Shown piece by piece: positions 1-17,614 of a stretch of 64,000 bases of DNA. The notes beneath the pieces were generated by a model. That model did no database searches. It was not told the DNA's origin and saw nothing but the letters and a program-made list of their open reading frames with translations. Origin of the DNA: Antitrichia curtipendula (lineage: Eukaryota > Streptophyta > Bryopsida > Hypnales > Leucodontaceae); contig OX579635.1 of the NCBI GenBank assembly GCA_951230915.1, positions 30,194,001 to 30,258,000 of the forward strand, given 5' to 3'. Within the stretch, counting starts at the first letter, position 1. Each line of letters opens with the position of its first letter. The translations under genes and the position numbers were made by a program.

Positions 1-367
1 ATGTCATCCCTTCAAGATTTGGGTTCTATCATCAATCTGGATACTCAGCTGGTCGTGTAGAGACCACTGCAGCAAGTCCTCGAATTTGTAAAGAAACACA
101 ACAAGGATGTGTCTATCCTTGAATGTGTCTATCCCCGAGGGGCTACTGTGACTATGACTACGCTACACATGTGCATGGGCCCTCCAGGTCGCTATGCACT
201 TCCCTGGACAAATTTTGAAGACAATCAAAGAGCTGAAGTCTAAACATAGTAATCCAATGCACCTGTTGCATTTCCAATAGTACAATACAGACAGGAATTC
301 TACAACAACATTGCACAACGATGAAATACTGACAACCTGGTCCAAATGAAGCACTCAAGCAGAATCA
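1..367. other. 3' flank of the beta-glucosidase gene, no gene seen
   Basis: This stretch lies downstream of the GH1 stop codon on the minus strand. It should contain the 3' UTR and polyadenylation region. I see no conserved coding frame, RNA gene or repeat. Short open frames on the minus strand here show no family resemblance. Confidence 0.5.
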
Positions 368-6124
<5,757 letters not shown>

Positions 6125-6420
6125 ATCCTTCACACTCGTCCCGTTTCCAGTCCTGATTTTCCTCGGACAAGCGCCGCGGAGAAGCACGGAAACTTCGAAT
6201 TAGCAGCTCACTGATCAATTTCGATTTCCATCAGACGCTGCATTCACTACTCTTGCAAACCTCCTCCACAAAGCAGGAGCACAACCTTCTTCTTCCTCTT
6301 CTTCTTCTTCTCTCGCCTCCTTACTCAAGCTCTAGCCGGAATCTGACATATGTTTACTATCTTTGGACATATGTCCCATCATTCACCCCCTTTCTTGTAT
6401 CATTCACTGCCCAGTAAAGC
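6125..6420 (-). promoter_or_regulatory. Probable 5' UTR and proximal promoter of the beta-glucosidase gene
   Basis: This is the region immediately upstream of the chosen start codon. It contains a CT-rich run around 6288-6315 (GA-rich on the coding strand), common in plant 5' leaders, and two CATATG palindromes near 6347 and 6368. No clear TATA box was found at a fixed distance, so the boundaries are only inferred from position. Confidence 0.3.
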
Positions 6421-8006
6421 AAGCAAAGTTCCCTGTGGCATAGTCCAAAAAGCTTGATTCTTTGCTTTATTTCAAAGCAAAAGCCCTTCATACATGCGTG
6501 CAAGTTATCCGCAAGATATATATCTTACACCTAATTTACTTATGACTACGTACTTACTCTTCCAAAACTATCGATACATCAAAACAGAATTGTCACCTCC
6601 TTGCAAGGTCGTGAGTGTTTTGATGTAGTCAACATAGAGTCTTCCTTCTAACAAAAATATGTAGATCAGGTGTCACTCGTGCTTGAGAGAAGACATGGGA
6701 CTCAGGATGAAAAGACTCTTCATTTACGTTAACCATAGAATTAATGGTTACAGTTATACGGAGTAGTATACATGAGTGCAGAAAAAACAAACTTAGTGCA
6801 CAATCCAAGGATTCGAAAACTCCATATTCAGGCATTCTTCCCACATGTCTGCACTTGGACTCTGTCGATGCATAGTAGTCCAAAGTTGTGGAGACTCTGC
6901 GACGTGGAAGGATCTTGTGGCTTGAGTCAATCCGGGTTCGGACGTCGGGGATTAAGAAATGAAAAGGGACTTCAGCTTACACACGTCCTAGGATCTCAGA
7001 GACTACAGTTTTGATACATTCTGGAGCATTGATGGTTTGGATAACATGAATCGGCGCCGATTTCGTGGTTATCTTGTGGTGCAAAGCTGACTCACAGGAG
7101 AACTTTTGCCAGTTGCTTGCTTCCCTGTGGCTTTGTCTGTTGAAAAAAACTTGACTCCCTTCTGATCACAGAGGAGCGAAAAGTGGTCATTCTAAAGCAT
7201 GGAATTTTGGCGATAATCACGGGATGTCTTGGTTTTAGGGCCTCCTTGCATGTATCGGTGGGTGGAAGAGTCAAGAGGTCGAAACATAGAAATCACTTTT
7301 AAGCTTCTTCTACAGTGCCTAATACATTGATATCAGTGGAACTTTCTCTCCTACTTCCACGCTTATCGATCATTGGTGACACTGTGCTTGTCTTTTAGTT
7401 GCTTTCTTTGTCCACCGGGCTCTCATGTAAGTTGACCCTTAGGGCCAGCTTACATCCTGGGTGGGTGGGCAAAGTGCAACAGTGCATTTGCCCAGACCCG
7501 GTAAGGAGGGCACGAGTGACCTGCCCAAACAAGTCACCAGGTAGGGTCACATCCCTAGAGGTCCCACCTGTAGATGAGTCCATGGTTCAGCACTCCAATA
7601 CTTGGGAAGTTCTCATTTTCCAATCTGTGTGTGTTGTAAGGTGCATGGTGTATGAATTTTAATTTTTGATATTTTATTTTTTATGTGTCTGAATTTTAAT
7701 TTTTAATTTTTTTGATCTTTATGGTGTCACAATCAACCCTATGGAACAGAAACATGAAACCATGCAGATCTTGATTTTTCAATCTTATAACTATGGACCA
7801 TACAAATCTTTATGAAATCAATTAAATATATATATATATATTTTTTTAAACCTCACTAGAGTCTCAAATATTAAAAAAAGAATTTTATTTTCAGAACTTA
7901 TACAAGAGATGCGGTTTAATCTCTAAAAAGGTCAAATAAGAAATCTCATTGGAGGTATTCGATTATATTGTCCACTTTGCAAATCAATGTTCGCAACAAC
8001 ATAAGC
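6421..8006. other. Intergenic DNA, no gene recognised
   Basis: AT-rich intergenic sequence. The only structure I can support is the repeat at about 7411-7585. A TTAA followed by TCTCTAAAAAGGTC near 7917 resembles the ends of the TTAA family found further right, but no partner end was found. Confidence 0.4.
7411..7585 (+). repeat. Dispersed repeat, copy 1 (related to 15776-15935)
   Basis: The segment around CATGTAAG ... CCCTTAGGGCC ... GGTGGGTGGGCAAAG, followed later by GTCACATCCCTAGAGGTCCCACC, recurs in the same order near 15776-15935 with about two-thirds identity by eye. It is GC-richer than its surroundings. It could be a fragment of an LTR or other element; no termini or target duplication were seen. 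Confidence 0.35.
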
Positions 8007-8010
8007 TTAA

Positions 8011-8220
8011 CCCCTAAATGCCCGTGGGCACCAAATGCTAGCGGTGACAATACTTTGAAGTTAAATACAACCTTATAAATTAACTTTTTGTAACATGTCT
8101 AGTTTGAATTTGTACAATTACAGTTCAATTTTTTTTTATAAATCTTATGAAAATGTTGGCTTCTTGTTCAAATTAGAGAAAATTCTAAGAAGGTCAAAAA
8201 AGGCCTTAGACATTCAGGGG
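8011..8220. mobile_element. Short TTAA-flanked element with CCCCTAAATG ends
   Basis: It begins CCCCTAAATGCCC after TTAA (8007-8010) and ends with the reverse complement of CCCCTGAATGTC before TTTAA (8221-8225). The ends resemble the longer TTAA family at 21.2 and 25.8-27.7 kb. The right target copy is imperfect by one base, and the internal sequence shows no clear relation, so this may be a deletion derivative or a separate family. Confidence 0.4.
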
Positions 8221-8388
8221 TTTAAAAAAAAATCACCATACTAGGTGTATATAATACTTTACAACATCATAGTGCAAACCAAATTTCCATGTCATTCTAC
8301 AATTAGAAAATCAATAGACCAATGGCGTATTTAACTACTCTTGGACTATTCAATGAATCCTGGACTAAGCATGATCTACACAAACATT

Positions 8389-8428
8389 GGGGGATCTCCC
8401 GATGTTTGTATAGATCGGGAGATCCCCC
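8389..8428. repeat. Perfect 15-bp inverted repeat with 10-nt loop
   Basis: GGGGGATCTCCCGAT (8389-8403) is exactly complementary to 8414-8428. Degenerate copies of the same unit (GATCTCCTGATG, GATCCCCCGATG, GATCCCTTGATG) continue to about 8535, so the hairpin is part of a small degenerate tandem array with a unit near 30 bp. Confidence 0.7.
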
Positions 8429-8781
8429 GATGCTTGTATAGATCTCCTGATGTTTTGCATTGATCCCCCGATGAAAATTTAGATTTCTCATTGATTTAGA
8501 TAGATCCCTTGATGCTCAATCGAGAGATCTCCTAATGACTAATATGAATTCTAGACTTTCAAAAGTCCAAAAGTAGTTAAATATGGCATACCATGCCTAT
8601 ATGCCTAAAATCAAATGGCAATAAAATTTTCTGTTTATGAAGTTCTTGAATTATTCAAATTGGAGTACAAATTACACTTTATAAGCACCATTTCCGTAAC
8701 TGGGCTCAAATTTCAAAAATTACCTTTTTGGCTAAAATTCAAATCAAAAGCAAAGCTGTACAAATTGCCAAGTACACTAAA

Positions 8782-9854
8782 CACTACAAGAAAACGAGGG
8801 GTTTTGCAACTACACTGTGCAACTCATTTTGTAGTTGCATAGGTCATTTGCAATTAGGTGATAATTTGGAGCCTGCAGTTGCAGTGGACAAGTTGCACGA
8901 GTTGCAAAGCAGTTGCAAAAAATTCAAAGTTGTTTATCATTTAATAGTATACTTGAAAGTTCATCGATGAAATTTTCTGACGTAGTTGCTTACATGGAAG
9001 TCATTTGTGTGCAACTGGTTTGCAACTAATGTGCAACTGGTTTGCGATTGAATTACAACTGGTTTGCAACTGGTGTGCAACTAGTTTGTGATTGATGTGC
9101 AGCTAGTTTGCGTCTTTGTGACTTGTAGATTTGAAATTTGAATTTCAAAGATTTGTAGATTCTAAATTTCAGATCTATCTTTTTTTTTAGATCGCCAAAT
9201 CTAGAAATATCTTAAACTTTAAATATTTATAGATTTTTGTAGATTATAAAAATCTACAACTTGTAGAAATCTACAAAATATATAAATATTAGAATTTCAT
9301 TATCAAAATTCATTACACAACACTGCTATAACTTACAATTCTTATATGTTCAACCTAATGGTATTCTTGACAATTGATGTGAGACAATTAATAAAAGACT
9401 TGATAGTAGTTGCATTTTAGTTGTTTTCTAGTTGCATGCTAATTTTTTCAAGTTAAAGTCTAGTTCTTTTTAAGTCAAATACTAGTCAAATTGTAATTGC
9501 AATGTAGTTGTAGTCTAGTTGCACTATAGTTGCAATCTAGTTGCATTGTAGTTAAATTGCTATTGAATTTAAATTACATGCAACTGTAGATAGACACATT
9601 GGACTCTACAGAATGTAAAATTGTCCACATCGACCATTGTGATGAAGATTGGATGTAAAGTACCTCACATCAACTCTTTTGTTACATTCCCGTATGTGTA
9701 ACCACATGTTGCAACTACTTTGCAACTATTTTGCAACTACAATGTAACTATGTCAAAGTTGGTGCAAATATAGAGGATTGTAGTTGCAGGGCAGTTGCGT
9801 AGGACATGTAGTTGCATTTCAGTCGGTTGTAGCGGACACGTTTTTCTTCTAGTA
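8782..9854. mobile_element. Non-autonomous CACTA (En/Spm-like) element
   Basis: The left end reads CACTACAAGAAAAC and the right end, on the other strand, TACTAGAAGAAAAAC; these are CACTA-type terminal inverted repeats with one decayed outer base. Both ends are flanked by AAA (8779-8781 and 9855-9857), the 3-bp duplication typical of this superfamily. The first and last few hundred bases are packed with a sub-terminal motif (GTTGCA/TGCAAC, often as TGCAACTGGTTTGCAACT), the kind of array bound by TNPA-type proteins in En/Spm. There is no coding capacity, so mobility would depend on a related autonomous element. Confidence 0.8.
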
Positions 9855-10343
9855 AAAAAGGCATTTCATGTGATCCATGACTCATGCATTTTCTTCTTTA
9901 GAAACTTTTGTAGTTTTTCAATGAGGGACTCTCTGCATTGAAAAGCAACATATACATTCAAAGAATGTATATACCCAAAAATAGGATGAAAAAATAAAAT
10001 GAAATAAATCTAATGCTAGAATTCATATCTAATGCTATGATTTATAAGTCGAATAAAAATATTACAATTTTTATACAATTCAAAGTTAGTTCTATAAATT
10101 ATTGTCTAACTTATTTACAACTTGCAACTATTTGGTATTGGTTCATCGTAAAACTCAAAAAATAACAACATTGTACTTCATTAGGATTTATAAAATACAT
10201 TTTTTCAAAATCCTCTATATCCTTCAAAGATCCTAAAGCGAATATTGGTGCACAACATACAATGCATCATAAAATCCTTCACATGCCTTTAAATATCCCA
10301 AAAATTAAATAAGGATGCACCATGTAAAAAGATTCACAACATT
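9855..10343. other. Spacer between the CACTA element and the PIF element
   Basis: AT-rich sequence without a supported gene. The left terminus of the PIF/Harbinger element probably lies here, but I could not identify a terminal inverted repeat with a TTA or TAA duplication. Confidence 0.35.
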
Positions 10344-11713
10344 TTATTCATTGAAGCACAATGCTTCTAAAAGGTACAAGTGCCTTGCAATTGCCATTTG
10401 TAATTGTTTGCCATCATTTTGTGGTATTGTTTGCACTATTTGTTGTGAATATCCTAAATCATGGTGTCCCCACAAAACAATTGATTCATCAATTGTATCC
10501 TTCCTATCAATGACAATGTTATGGAGTAAACAACATGCTAATATTAAGCTTGGAATCCTTTTTAAATCAGGATTTGTGATAGGATTTTTGAGAATCCTCC
10601 ACATCCCTTTAAGGATCCCAAAAGCCCGTTCTACTACCATACGTGTAGACGAATGCTTGAATTTGTATTCACTGTATAAAAAAGGAAGTTGGATACCAGG
10701 CCAAGGCACCAACAAGTGTCTATCTCCAACATAATTTGCATCACCTACGATGAGTTCACATACATCCACACCTTCAATCTCGATTGTCGGCCCATTCAAT
10801 CGTCTTCATGCACTCACTTCTTTATAGTGATTTGACATCAATAGAATTTGAGAATCATGTATAGATCCAAGAACTCTAACAAAAACATCTATAAATCAAG
10901 CCTCATGGTCTACAATGGCTTGCATTATTGTAGAATAGTTATGATCACGATCGTACCAATCAGTTGATCTGGTATTTGTTGGTAAGTCCAATCGGATGTG
11001 AGAGCAGTCGATCGCACTACAACATTGTGGAATGCCATGTAAATTTTTGAAACCAAGCTTCACGTTGGATAAATTGTCTTCTGAGGGCCATTGCAAATGC
11101 AAAGGTAATGCTACCTTTATCAAACCAGCAATGAACCGTTGACAGATTACCACACTTGTTGAATCGGCTATGCCAAAAAGTTCACCAATTGAATCATGAG
11201 TGTCTCCAGTCCCTAGTCTCTATAATGCAATAACAACTTGTTTTGGAACATCTATCATCCTTCCAATTATATTGGAGAATCCCGGCAACGGATTACTTTG
11301 CAACTTCTCATGAACCAAGCTACAAACATAATGAAAAGTCGGCACTAGTAAACGAAAAAACTGTTGAAACCGCTTTGGATTTTCTTGTATCACTGAAGTC
11401 GAATATTGATCCCACCAATGAATTGAATGTGGCTTGATGTAGTATGGACCACATTTTGATCCAAGTATTTTTTGTTTGTCATGCTTCTCAACAAAAACTT
11501 GGTGAAATAAAACATTGCATTCCATAACCGAATGCAGAATTGACAATTCTTCTCTTTTTTTTGCTCTGAGTGCCTTGTCCTTGATACTGTTGGAGCAATA
11601 CATGTTTGATTCCTTTCAAACATCCCTTCAATGCCCAATTGTACCATTGTCCCAATTGTTGCATTTACAACCCCCAGCACTGCAAGTGGACCACCAACGT
11701 CTGATTCATCCAT
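10344..11713 (-). pseudogene. PIF/Harbinger DDE transposase, decayed
   Basis: Translation on the minus strand shows the DDE_Tnp_4 nuclease of PIF/Harbinger transposases. Order: an N-terminal helical region (HWWDQYSTSVIQENPKRFQQ, about 11420-11360), the first catalytic Asp in AIDCSH (about 11010), a decayed second-Asp segment (FIDVFVRVLGSIHDSQ, about 10890-10845), GDANYVGDRHLL, and the catalytic Glu in STRMVVERAFGILKG (about 10640-10595), ending LLHNIV. The frame is broken by stops at 11220-11222, 10896-10898 and 10806-10808, with the homology continuing in the same frame, plus a frame change near 11.6 kb that could be an intron or a lesion. In families of this type the protein works with a Myb/SANT partner, found just upstream on the same strand. 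Confidence 0.85.
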
Positions 11714-12098
11714 AATTCATAGGCTTCACATAAACAAAAACACAATTGGATTAGCCATTTACTCAAATCATACATTTTTGTATAGTAAAAAAAATATTAT
11801 ATTAATTGACTTATATTATGAAACAAATGTTCCGCTATCAGTCAAAGTAGATTTGAACATCCCCTAAAAATAAATGGAAATACAAAAGAGAAGAGAGAAT
11901 GGTTGATGGAAAAAATACAAAAATATCCACTCATTGGGTTAATGAAATTTGAAATCTTTTTTTAAAGAAAATCTTAATAAAACTCAATCAAGCTTGTATA
12001 GTAATATGTATAAAAGAAAAAATGAATATGTTAAAAATACTAACTTGAAATACAAAAACATATAGAAGTGACGATTCCGGATTGCCAAGTCACTCATG

Positions 12099-12556
12099 AA
12101 CTACACTAAAGATGATATTTAGTGTTGAGTGACATTTAGTGTTTTTACCCCCCTACTAGCTACAACACTAAATCTGAACTTGTCCACAATTAGTGTTAGA
12201 CTTGAATGTGCCGGCTGCAAACTTCAGAGCCTTGTAACTTTTGCAAAAATTCTTCAAATCAAGAAAATGAGATGTTTTTCGGCATCTACAAAAACTGTAG
12301 ATGCCGAAAAACATCTCATTTTCCTGATTTGAAGAATTTTGCAAAAGTTACAAGGCTCTGAAGTTTGCAGCCGCCTAGCCCTAATCGGTCCGATTCTGTC
12401 CGTGAACAATGATATTCCGTCTGATATGACAACTCTAGTTCACATTTAGTGTTTGAATTGACATTTAATGTTACTTACTTTCATAGGGTAATTGGCTTTT
12501 AGTGTATGCCTTCGTATTTAGTGTACAAGACCCTAAATATCATCTTTAGTGTAGTG
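12099..12556. mobile_element. CACTA-like MITE with internal 166-bp hairpin
   Basis: The two ends share ACTACACTAAAGATGATATT as an inverted repeat; the right end has the full CACTA start (TAGTG at 12552-12556), while the left has A for the first C. A sub-terminal motif TTTAGTGT recurs several times near both ends. The middle (12212-12373) is a near-perfect palindrome. Flanking trinucleotides are ATG and ATT, so the target duplication is not exact. The element ends 8 bases after the stop of the PIF partner gene, indicating insertion into or next to that element. Confidence 0.7.
12212..12373. repeat. Near-perfect long hairpin (77-78-bp arms, 7-nt loop)
   Basis: The left arm 12212-12289 and right arm 12297-12373 are complementary except for one single-base indel and one mismatch. 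A transcript crossing it would fold into a long double-stranded stem, a typical substrate for Dicer-like enzymes. It lies in the centre of the CACTA-like MITE. Confidence 0.85.
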
Positions 12557-12563
12557 ATTTTCT

Positions 12564-13563
12564 CTACCGCCTATTAGAAAGCGCACTGCCAATTGTTTTC
12601 ATGGCATTACTTAAGTTCAACAATGCATCCACATAACCCTTTCCAATGTTACTAGCACTCTCCATTCGCTCACGTTCAAGTCTCATTAAATCAGAGTGGT
12701 GTGCTTCTTTTGACTGTAGCTTTTGTCTGTCCAATCTATAGTTTTCTTATGGCGTTCATCTTCATGATCGTGCCCAGAAGCTATAGCTTGTACAAACTCA
12801 AGTCTAGTTTTATCCATCAATGCCAATGTACCATCTGCAGCCTTCATGGATAAACGCCGTTTCTTTGTTGAAAAGTTCATGGATGATTCGCTATTCTCTG
12901 CAATATAGAAAGATATATTAAGACACTTTTAATACAACAATATTTAAAGCATGCAAATTTGATGTAGATATAATGAAAATAATATAAGGAGGTGATAAAT
13001 ATACCAGTGGATGGAGACATCAGACTAGTATCAAGTGGAAGCTTTTTAGGATCCACTGCAGTGGACATACTTGGATACCATTCTACCAAAGCTCAATATA
13101 CCACCTCGTCTAAGGGAGCTCGTGGAAACCTCCTCTCATGATTCTTCTTTTCCAACGGACTCATTGCAAAATAATTCTTCTGACCCAAGGGAATTTTTTT
13201 CTCATAATCATAAACTTTCTTGAAGTCTAGAGACAATTGCTCCCATTTGTCTTGGATTTGTTGTTCATTGTGATGAACCCCTTTTTCCCATAAATCATCA
13301 GCCATAGCCTTCCATCTTTTTGGTGTTGTGGTCATCTGGGTGCGTTGACTAGTGGTTGGTCCATGGTTCTCAAAGTCCAATCTCTTTGCATAACACAAGG
13401 ATAGAATTTGTGCTACCGTCCATCTCCCGGTTGCATACACTCTACCATCTACTCCTCCTTGAGGCTCTCCCAATTCCACACGAATGTCATCTTGTGGTTG
13501 ATCCTCAAGGTTTATGGATTCAGGGTTCCAGTTCAAATCAATGGGAGTTCTTTGAGACTCCAT
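12564..13563 (-). pseudogene. PIF/Harbinger ORF2 (Myb/SANT-like partner protein), near-intact but broken
   Basis: Start codon at 13563. The first exon (13563-13005) contains a Myb/SANT-like helical domain with spaced tryptophans (GRWTVAQILSL, KRWKAMADDLWEKG, QIQDKWEQLSLDFKKVYDY), as in the DNA-binding partner of PIF/Harbinger transposases. An in-frame TGA at 13093-13095 interrupts it. A GT-AG intron (13004-12898) joins a second exon (12897-12564) with a charged, coiled tail (TKKRRLSMK ... RLERERMESA ... NLSNAMKTIG). One frame change near 12.73 kb is needed to reach the TAG at 12564-12566. The product would recruit the transposase to the element ends and the nucleus. Same strand as the transposase. 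Confidence 0.75.
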
Positions 13564-15679
13564 TTTCTACAGCAAAAAATTATTAATGTATGTCAACTAT
13601 GAGAGATAAAGAATGTTTTTTCATATAATCAAATTGGAATTATGTTCTTACATTGAAGCGTAAATTTGCTTGGCTCAAATGAGACTCTAGACCTTTGTAT
13701 ATATTTTTTATCAAACATAGTACATAGTGAGGTGTACCTCTCTAGAAAATTGAATTAGAAAAATTTAAATAATGAATAGAAGTAATGAAATTTGAATACT
13801 TCTTGTCAAATAAATTTCAATTGTAATCAACAAGCAAATTCTCAAATTAGACAAAAAGGATCAAATTGCTAACAAGTAAGAAATTTGTTCATAACGTTAT
13901 AAAGAAGATTATGTTATATTTTTTTATTAATATTGTCACTATTTTTAATTTACATATAAATAAATATGACTAAAATAAATCAAGTACAAATTATAAATAT
14001 TTATAATTAATCCAATTCATACATATTTTATTGATAATTAATCCAATTCATTTATAATTAATTCACTTCATTTATAATTAATAACAATTGATTTATTATA
14101 AATTTAATTAATTTATTTTTTATTTAATTATTTAATTATTAATCAAATTAAATTTATAACTAATTGAATTAATTTATAATGAACTCAATTATTTATAATG
14201 AATGATATTAATTTATAAGAAATGAAGTTAATTTATAATAAAAAAAATTAATTTACAATGAATGAAATTAGTTTATAATGAATAAAGTCAATTTATAATG
14301 AATGAAATTAATTTACAATGAATGAAATTAATAATGTTATGAAGAAGATTATATTGTATTTTGTAATAATATTGTCACCATCATATATAATGTAGAACTA
14401 CATTAGCAATTTAATTAGTACATTCATAATTTTTAAAAGGCCAGTATCCTAGCAAAAAAACTGCAATGGAAATTGGTGAAGAAAGAATTCCAAAGGAGAT
14501 ATGAAGAATACTTATTTAGAATTTTTGGAGATTTTTGAAGTAAATTTAAAAACAAAAATAATCTGAGTCATATTTCAGATAATAATACGTCTTAAAAAAA
14601 ATTTGATTTGTGAAATTCTTGCAAGAGAATCTGAAATGTCAAAGTCCGAGTTTTAGACACAGTATAGTACTGTTTCACATAATATTAAAAATGAATACAG
14701 TAATGATATTACAACTGATTAAATTACAAAGTTTATAAAAATAAAGATATTAATAACATAATTTGAACTAGAATAAAATTAATTCATAATGGTATAGAGA
14801 AGGTTATATTATATTTATTAATAATATTGTCAATATTATATTTGCAATGTAATCTGCACTCAGAGAAGAACTGCACTCAACTGAAAAGTGAAATTTCTGA
14901 AATTCTTATTGGAGAGTTTTGAAATTTATAGAATTTTTTATTGTATTTATTAAAAATAAAAATAAAAATGTACTGGTATTCAAACTGTTTTCACTAATAG
15001 TTTGATTGAACTTTGCAAAACTCAAAAAAGTTGAAAAAAAATATTGAAAAATTTATTTTATACAAATGTATTGCTTGTACCAAAACATATCCAAAATTAA
15101 TTTAAAAATCTCTACTTCTAGAATTAGCTATGGCAATTTTGAAACTATATGAAACATTTTAAAAGTTTTTGTACACATTACTTTGTACAATAGCTATGCC
15201 GGGAGAAACAAGTCTATTTTTGCAGAAAGAGAACAGATGCATAAATCATGAACGCAATGAAGTAAGCAACAAGCAATAAGTACTTAGAACAAGTGTTTGG
15301 AAAACTTGGCCATGAAAATGAAATGCAGATAAAAATAAAAGCCAAAGGAAGAGCTCACCTCAAAGCACTCACACTGCACTACACCTCCAAAAATTGACTC
15401 CTCTCAACTGAGCTCCTTAGCTTCAACAATGTAAACAAAACTATGTGATTGAAACAAAATGAAACTACGCAACTGTGTCCCCACCAAAGGTAACCTGAAG
15501 AACTCCTTTTCACAACTCCAGCATCACTTCATGACATCTCTGAACCATGGAGCTAAAAAGATAGAGAATTATCAAAAACAAGTTTCCCTTGACTTCCTAG
15601 TGCAAGTTGGATACTAGAAAGCAACTGTCTACCACAAGTTAGTTACTGTAGAAAATCTCCTCCATCTAATCAGAGCCCA
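13564..15679. other. AT-rich region with no gene
   Basis: No coding frame is supported. It holds the degenerate tandem tract listed separately and otherwise unassigned AT-rich DNA. The right terminus of the PIF element is presumably near the left edge but was not identified. Confidence 0.4.
13980..14340. repeat. Degenerate AT-rich tandem repeat, unit about 20 bp
   Basis: Units resembling ATTTATAATGAATGAAATTA are repeated with many substitutions. The tract is almost pure A and T. It is low-complexity sequence likely produced by slippage and is not coding. Confidence 0.6.
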
Positions 15680-15775
15680 TTACCGATATCCGTAATACTC
15701 TGTGGCGGCTACTCGTTTTGCTGATAGATCAGTGTTTACTACTCCACCGAGCGACGCGACAGGGACTACTTTTAT

Positions 15776-15935
15776 GTGGGTGGGTGGGTCAACAACTTGG
15801 ACGGTAGTGCAATTTCTACCCACCGAGGGAGCATGTAAGCCCGCCCTTAGGGCCTGCCGCCATGTGAGATAGGTAGGCAAAGATGTTTTTGGCTTGTGGT
15901 CACACCCAGTAATTTCTAGAGGCAGAGTCCACCCT
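15776..15935 (+). repeat. Dispersed repeat, copy 2 (related to 7411-7585)
   Basis: It shares the ordered blocks CATGTAAG ... CCCTTAGGGCC ... GGTAGGCAAAG and GTCACACCC ... TCTAGAGG ... TCCACC with the copy near 7.4 kb. No termini were resolved. Confidence 0.35.
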
Positions 15936-17614
15936 AATTTTAAAAATTCATTTTGTCATGTATGAGGGGGTGAAGCTCTTTCTGATTTGGATGAACTTGC
16001 CACAATATTCCAGCAAATGGATTATGTTTGAACTTTTCACCACCCAAGGGGACCAAAAGTGTCCTTAGATAGTTTCAAGTCCAATTCAAAGTGTTGTAAT
16101 TTTTGCATCCAATGTCTAAATTCAATAAAACTTATTTTAAAATTTGCGCTTGAGATCTCTTTTAGTTTGTATAGTAAAATTTTCAGGTCAATTTAAGATG
16201 TAATGATTTTTTGTAAGCCAATTGAAGTTCAGAGGTTCAATTTTGAGTTCATCAAAGTGCATTTGATGGATGCAACTTAATCTGGGGTCTTGTATCTCCT
16301 TCATCCAATGTTTGTTTTCAAGGTTTTATTTAAATAAATTGGTTTATGATGTTCTCATTGAAGTCTAGTCATAGTGGTAAAATTTTCATGTCAATCCAAG
16401 TTGTTTTGAATATTTGGGAGCAATTTAAAGTTCAAAATCCCAACATTTTTGGATTACAATGAACTTTGGCAGCTTGTTTGCATATACTAGTCTAGTTTGT
16501 ATGGCTTAAATATCATATCAATCCAAGGACTTATGAGTGACTGAAATCATTTTAGTAGAAGGAGGTTCAGCCTTAGATGAATTTTTTTCAAATTTTCTTG
16601 TTATTTTTTGACATTTCAAAGCCATTTTGAAGACACAAATCAGTTAATTCAATGATATTTTTTTTCACCAATGTGTTTGTATATTGGTTTTGAATCACTT
16701 TGTAGTTAATTTTTTTTTCATTTGAGTAGGTTTTGAAAATCAAATTTCATCTCCAAATTTGTTGCTAGGAAAATTTCAGCATCTTTTTTCTACACTAAAA
16801 CATTATACTCTTGCGATCTACATGGCCAAATGACTACAAATTTGATTCACATCATCTACAACACGTATACTACATGATTACAGGGTTGAAATTTCTAAAT
16901 CTTACTAAAATTTTGAGCTATAACACTTCAAAAGCAATGATGTTTTTAAAACCCAAAAGACCCTAGGTCATGAGGGATTACCTTCCTCAACCAAAGACAC
17001 AAAGTTGTAGACTTGTTTACTGTCTTTAAATAGTCAAATGACCTTCTTCAAGAGGTTACAATGAAGAATCGTGACCTTGTATTGCATGACAAAAGACAAC
17101 CAATCAATTGATGAAACTCTCAATCTTGATTTCTTGCTCCCCGAGTGCTTGCTAGCTCTAACTCTAAACGTCCTTCCATGTACATTTCAAAAGGATTGTC
17201 TATTGTGAATGTCTTGTTTTTTTAGGGTTGTTTTGAGTAGATAAAAAAAAATTCTTCTTTGTAGCTAATTTTATTTACATTGCAATGAATACATGCAATG
17301 TTCTTCATTGATTCTAGTGATATAAAGTTTGGAACCTTTGTTAATTATAGTTTTCACAATATGGTCAATGAAATTGGCTCAAAAAATATCAACAAAATTG
17401 TGGATAATCATTTCAGGACAAAGGGAGTATATTTTTGTCTATGTAGAAAGATTTAATTTATTCCATTTGGATTAGTAATTTCCATAGTTATGGAACATCT
17501 TGTTTTGTAGGCAATCATAGCATCTGCTTGAAAAGTAATGAAAAGGATATGTTTTTAACTTAATTTTTACAATTTTTTAGAAAAAATATTCCACATGATT
17601 TAGTTTTTTTCTAG
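15936..17614. other. Unassigned AT-rich DNA
   Basis: No supported open frame, RNA gene or clear element. Repeated phrases such as 'ttttcaggtcaattt' and 'ttttcatgtcaatcc' suggest old duplicated repeat sequence, but I could not define units. Confidence 0.3.
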
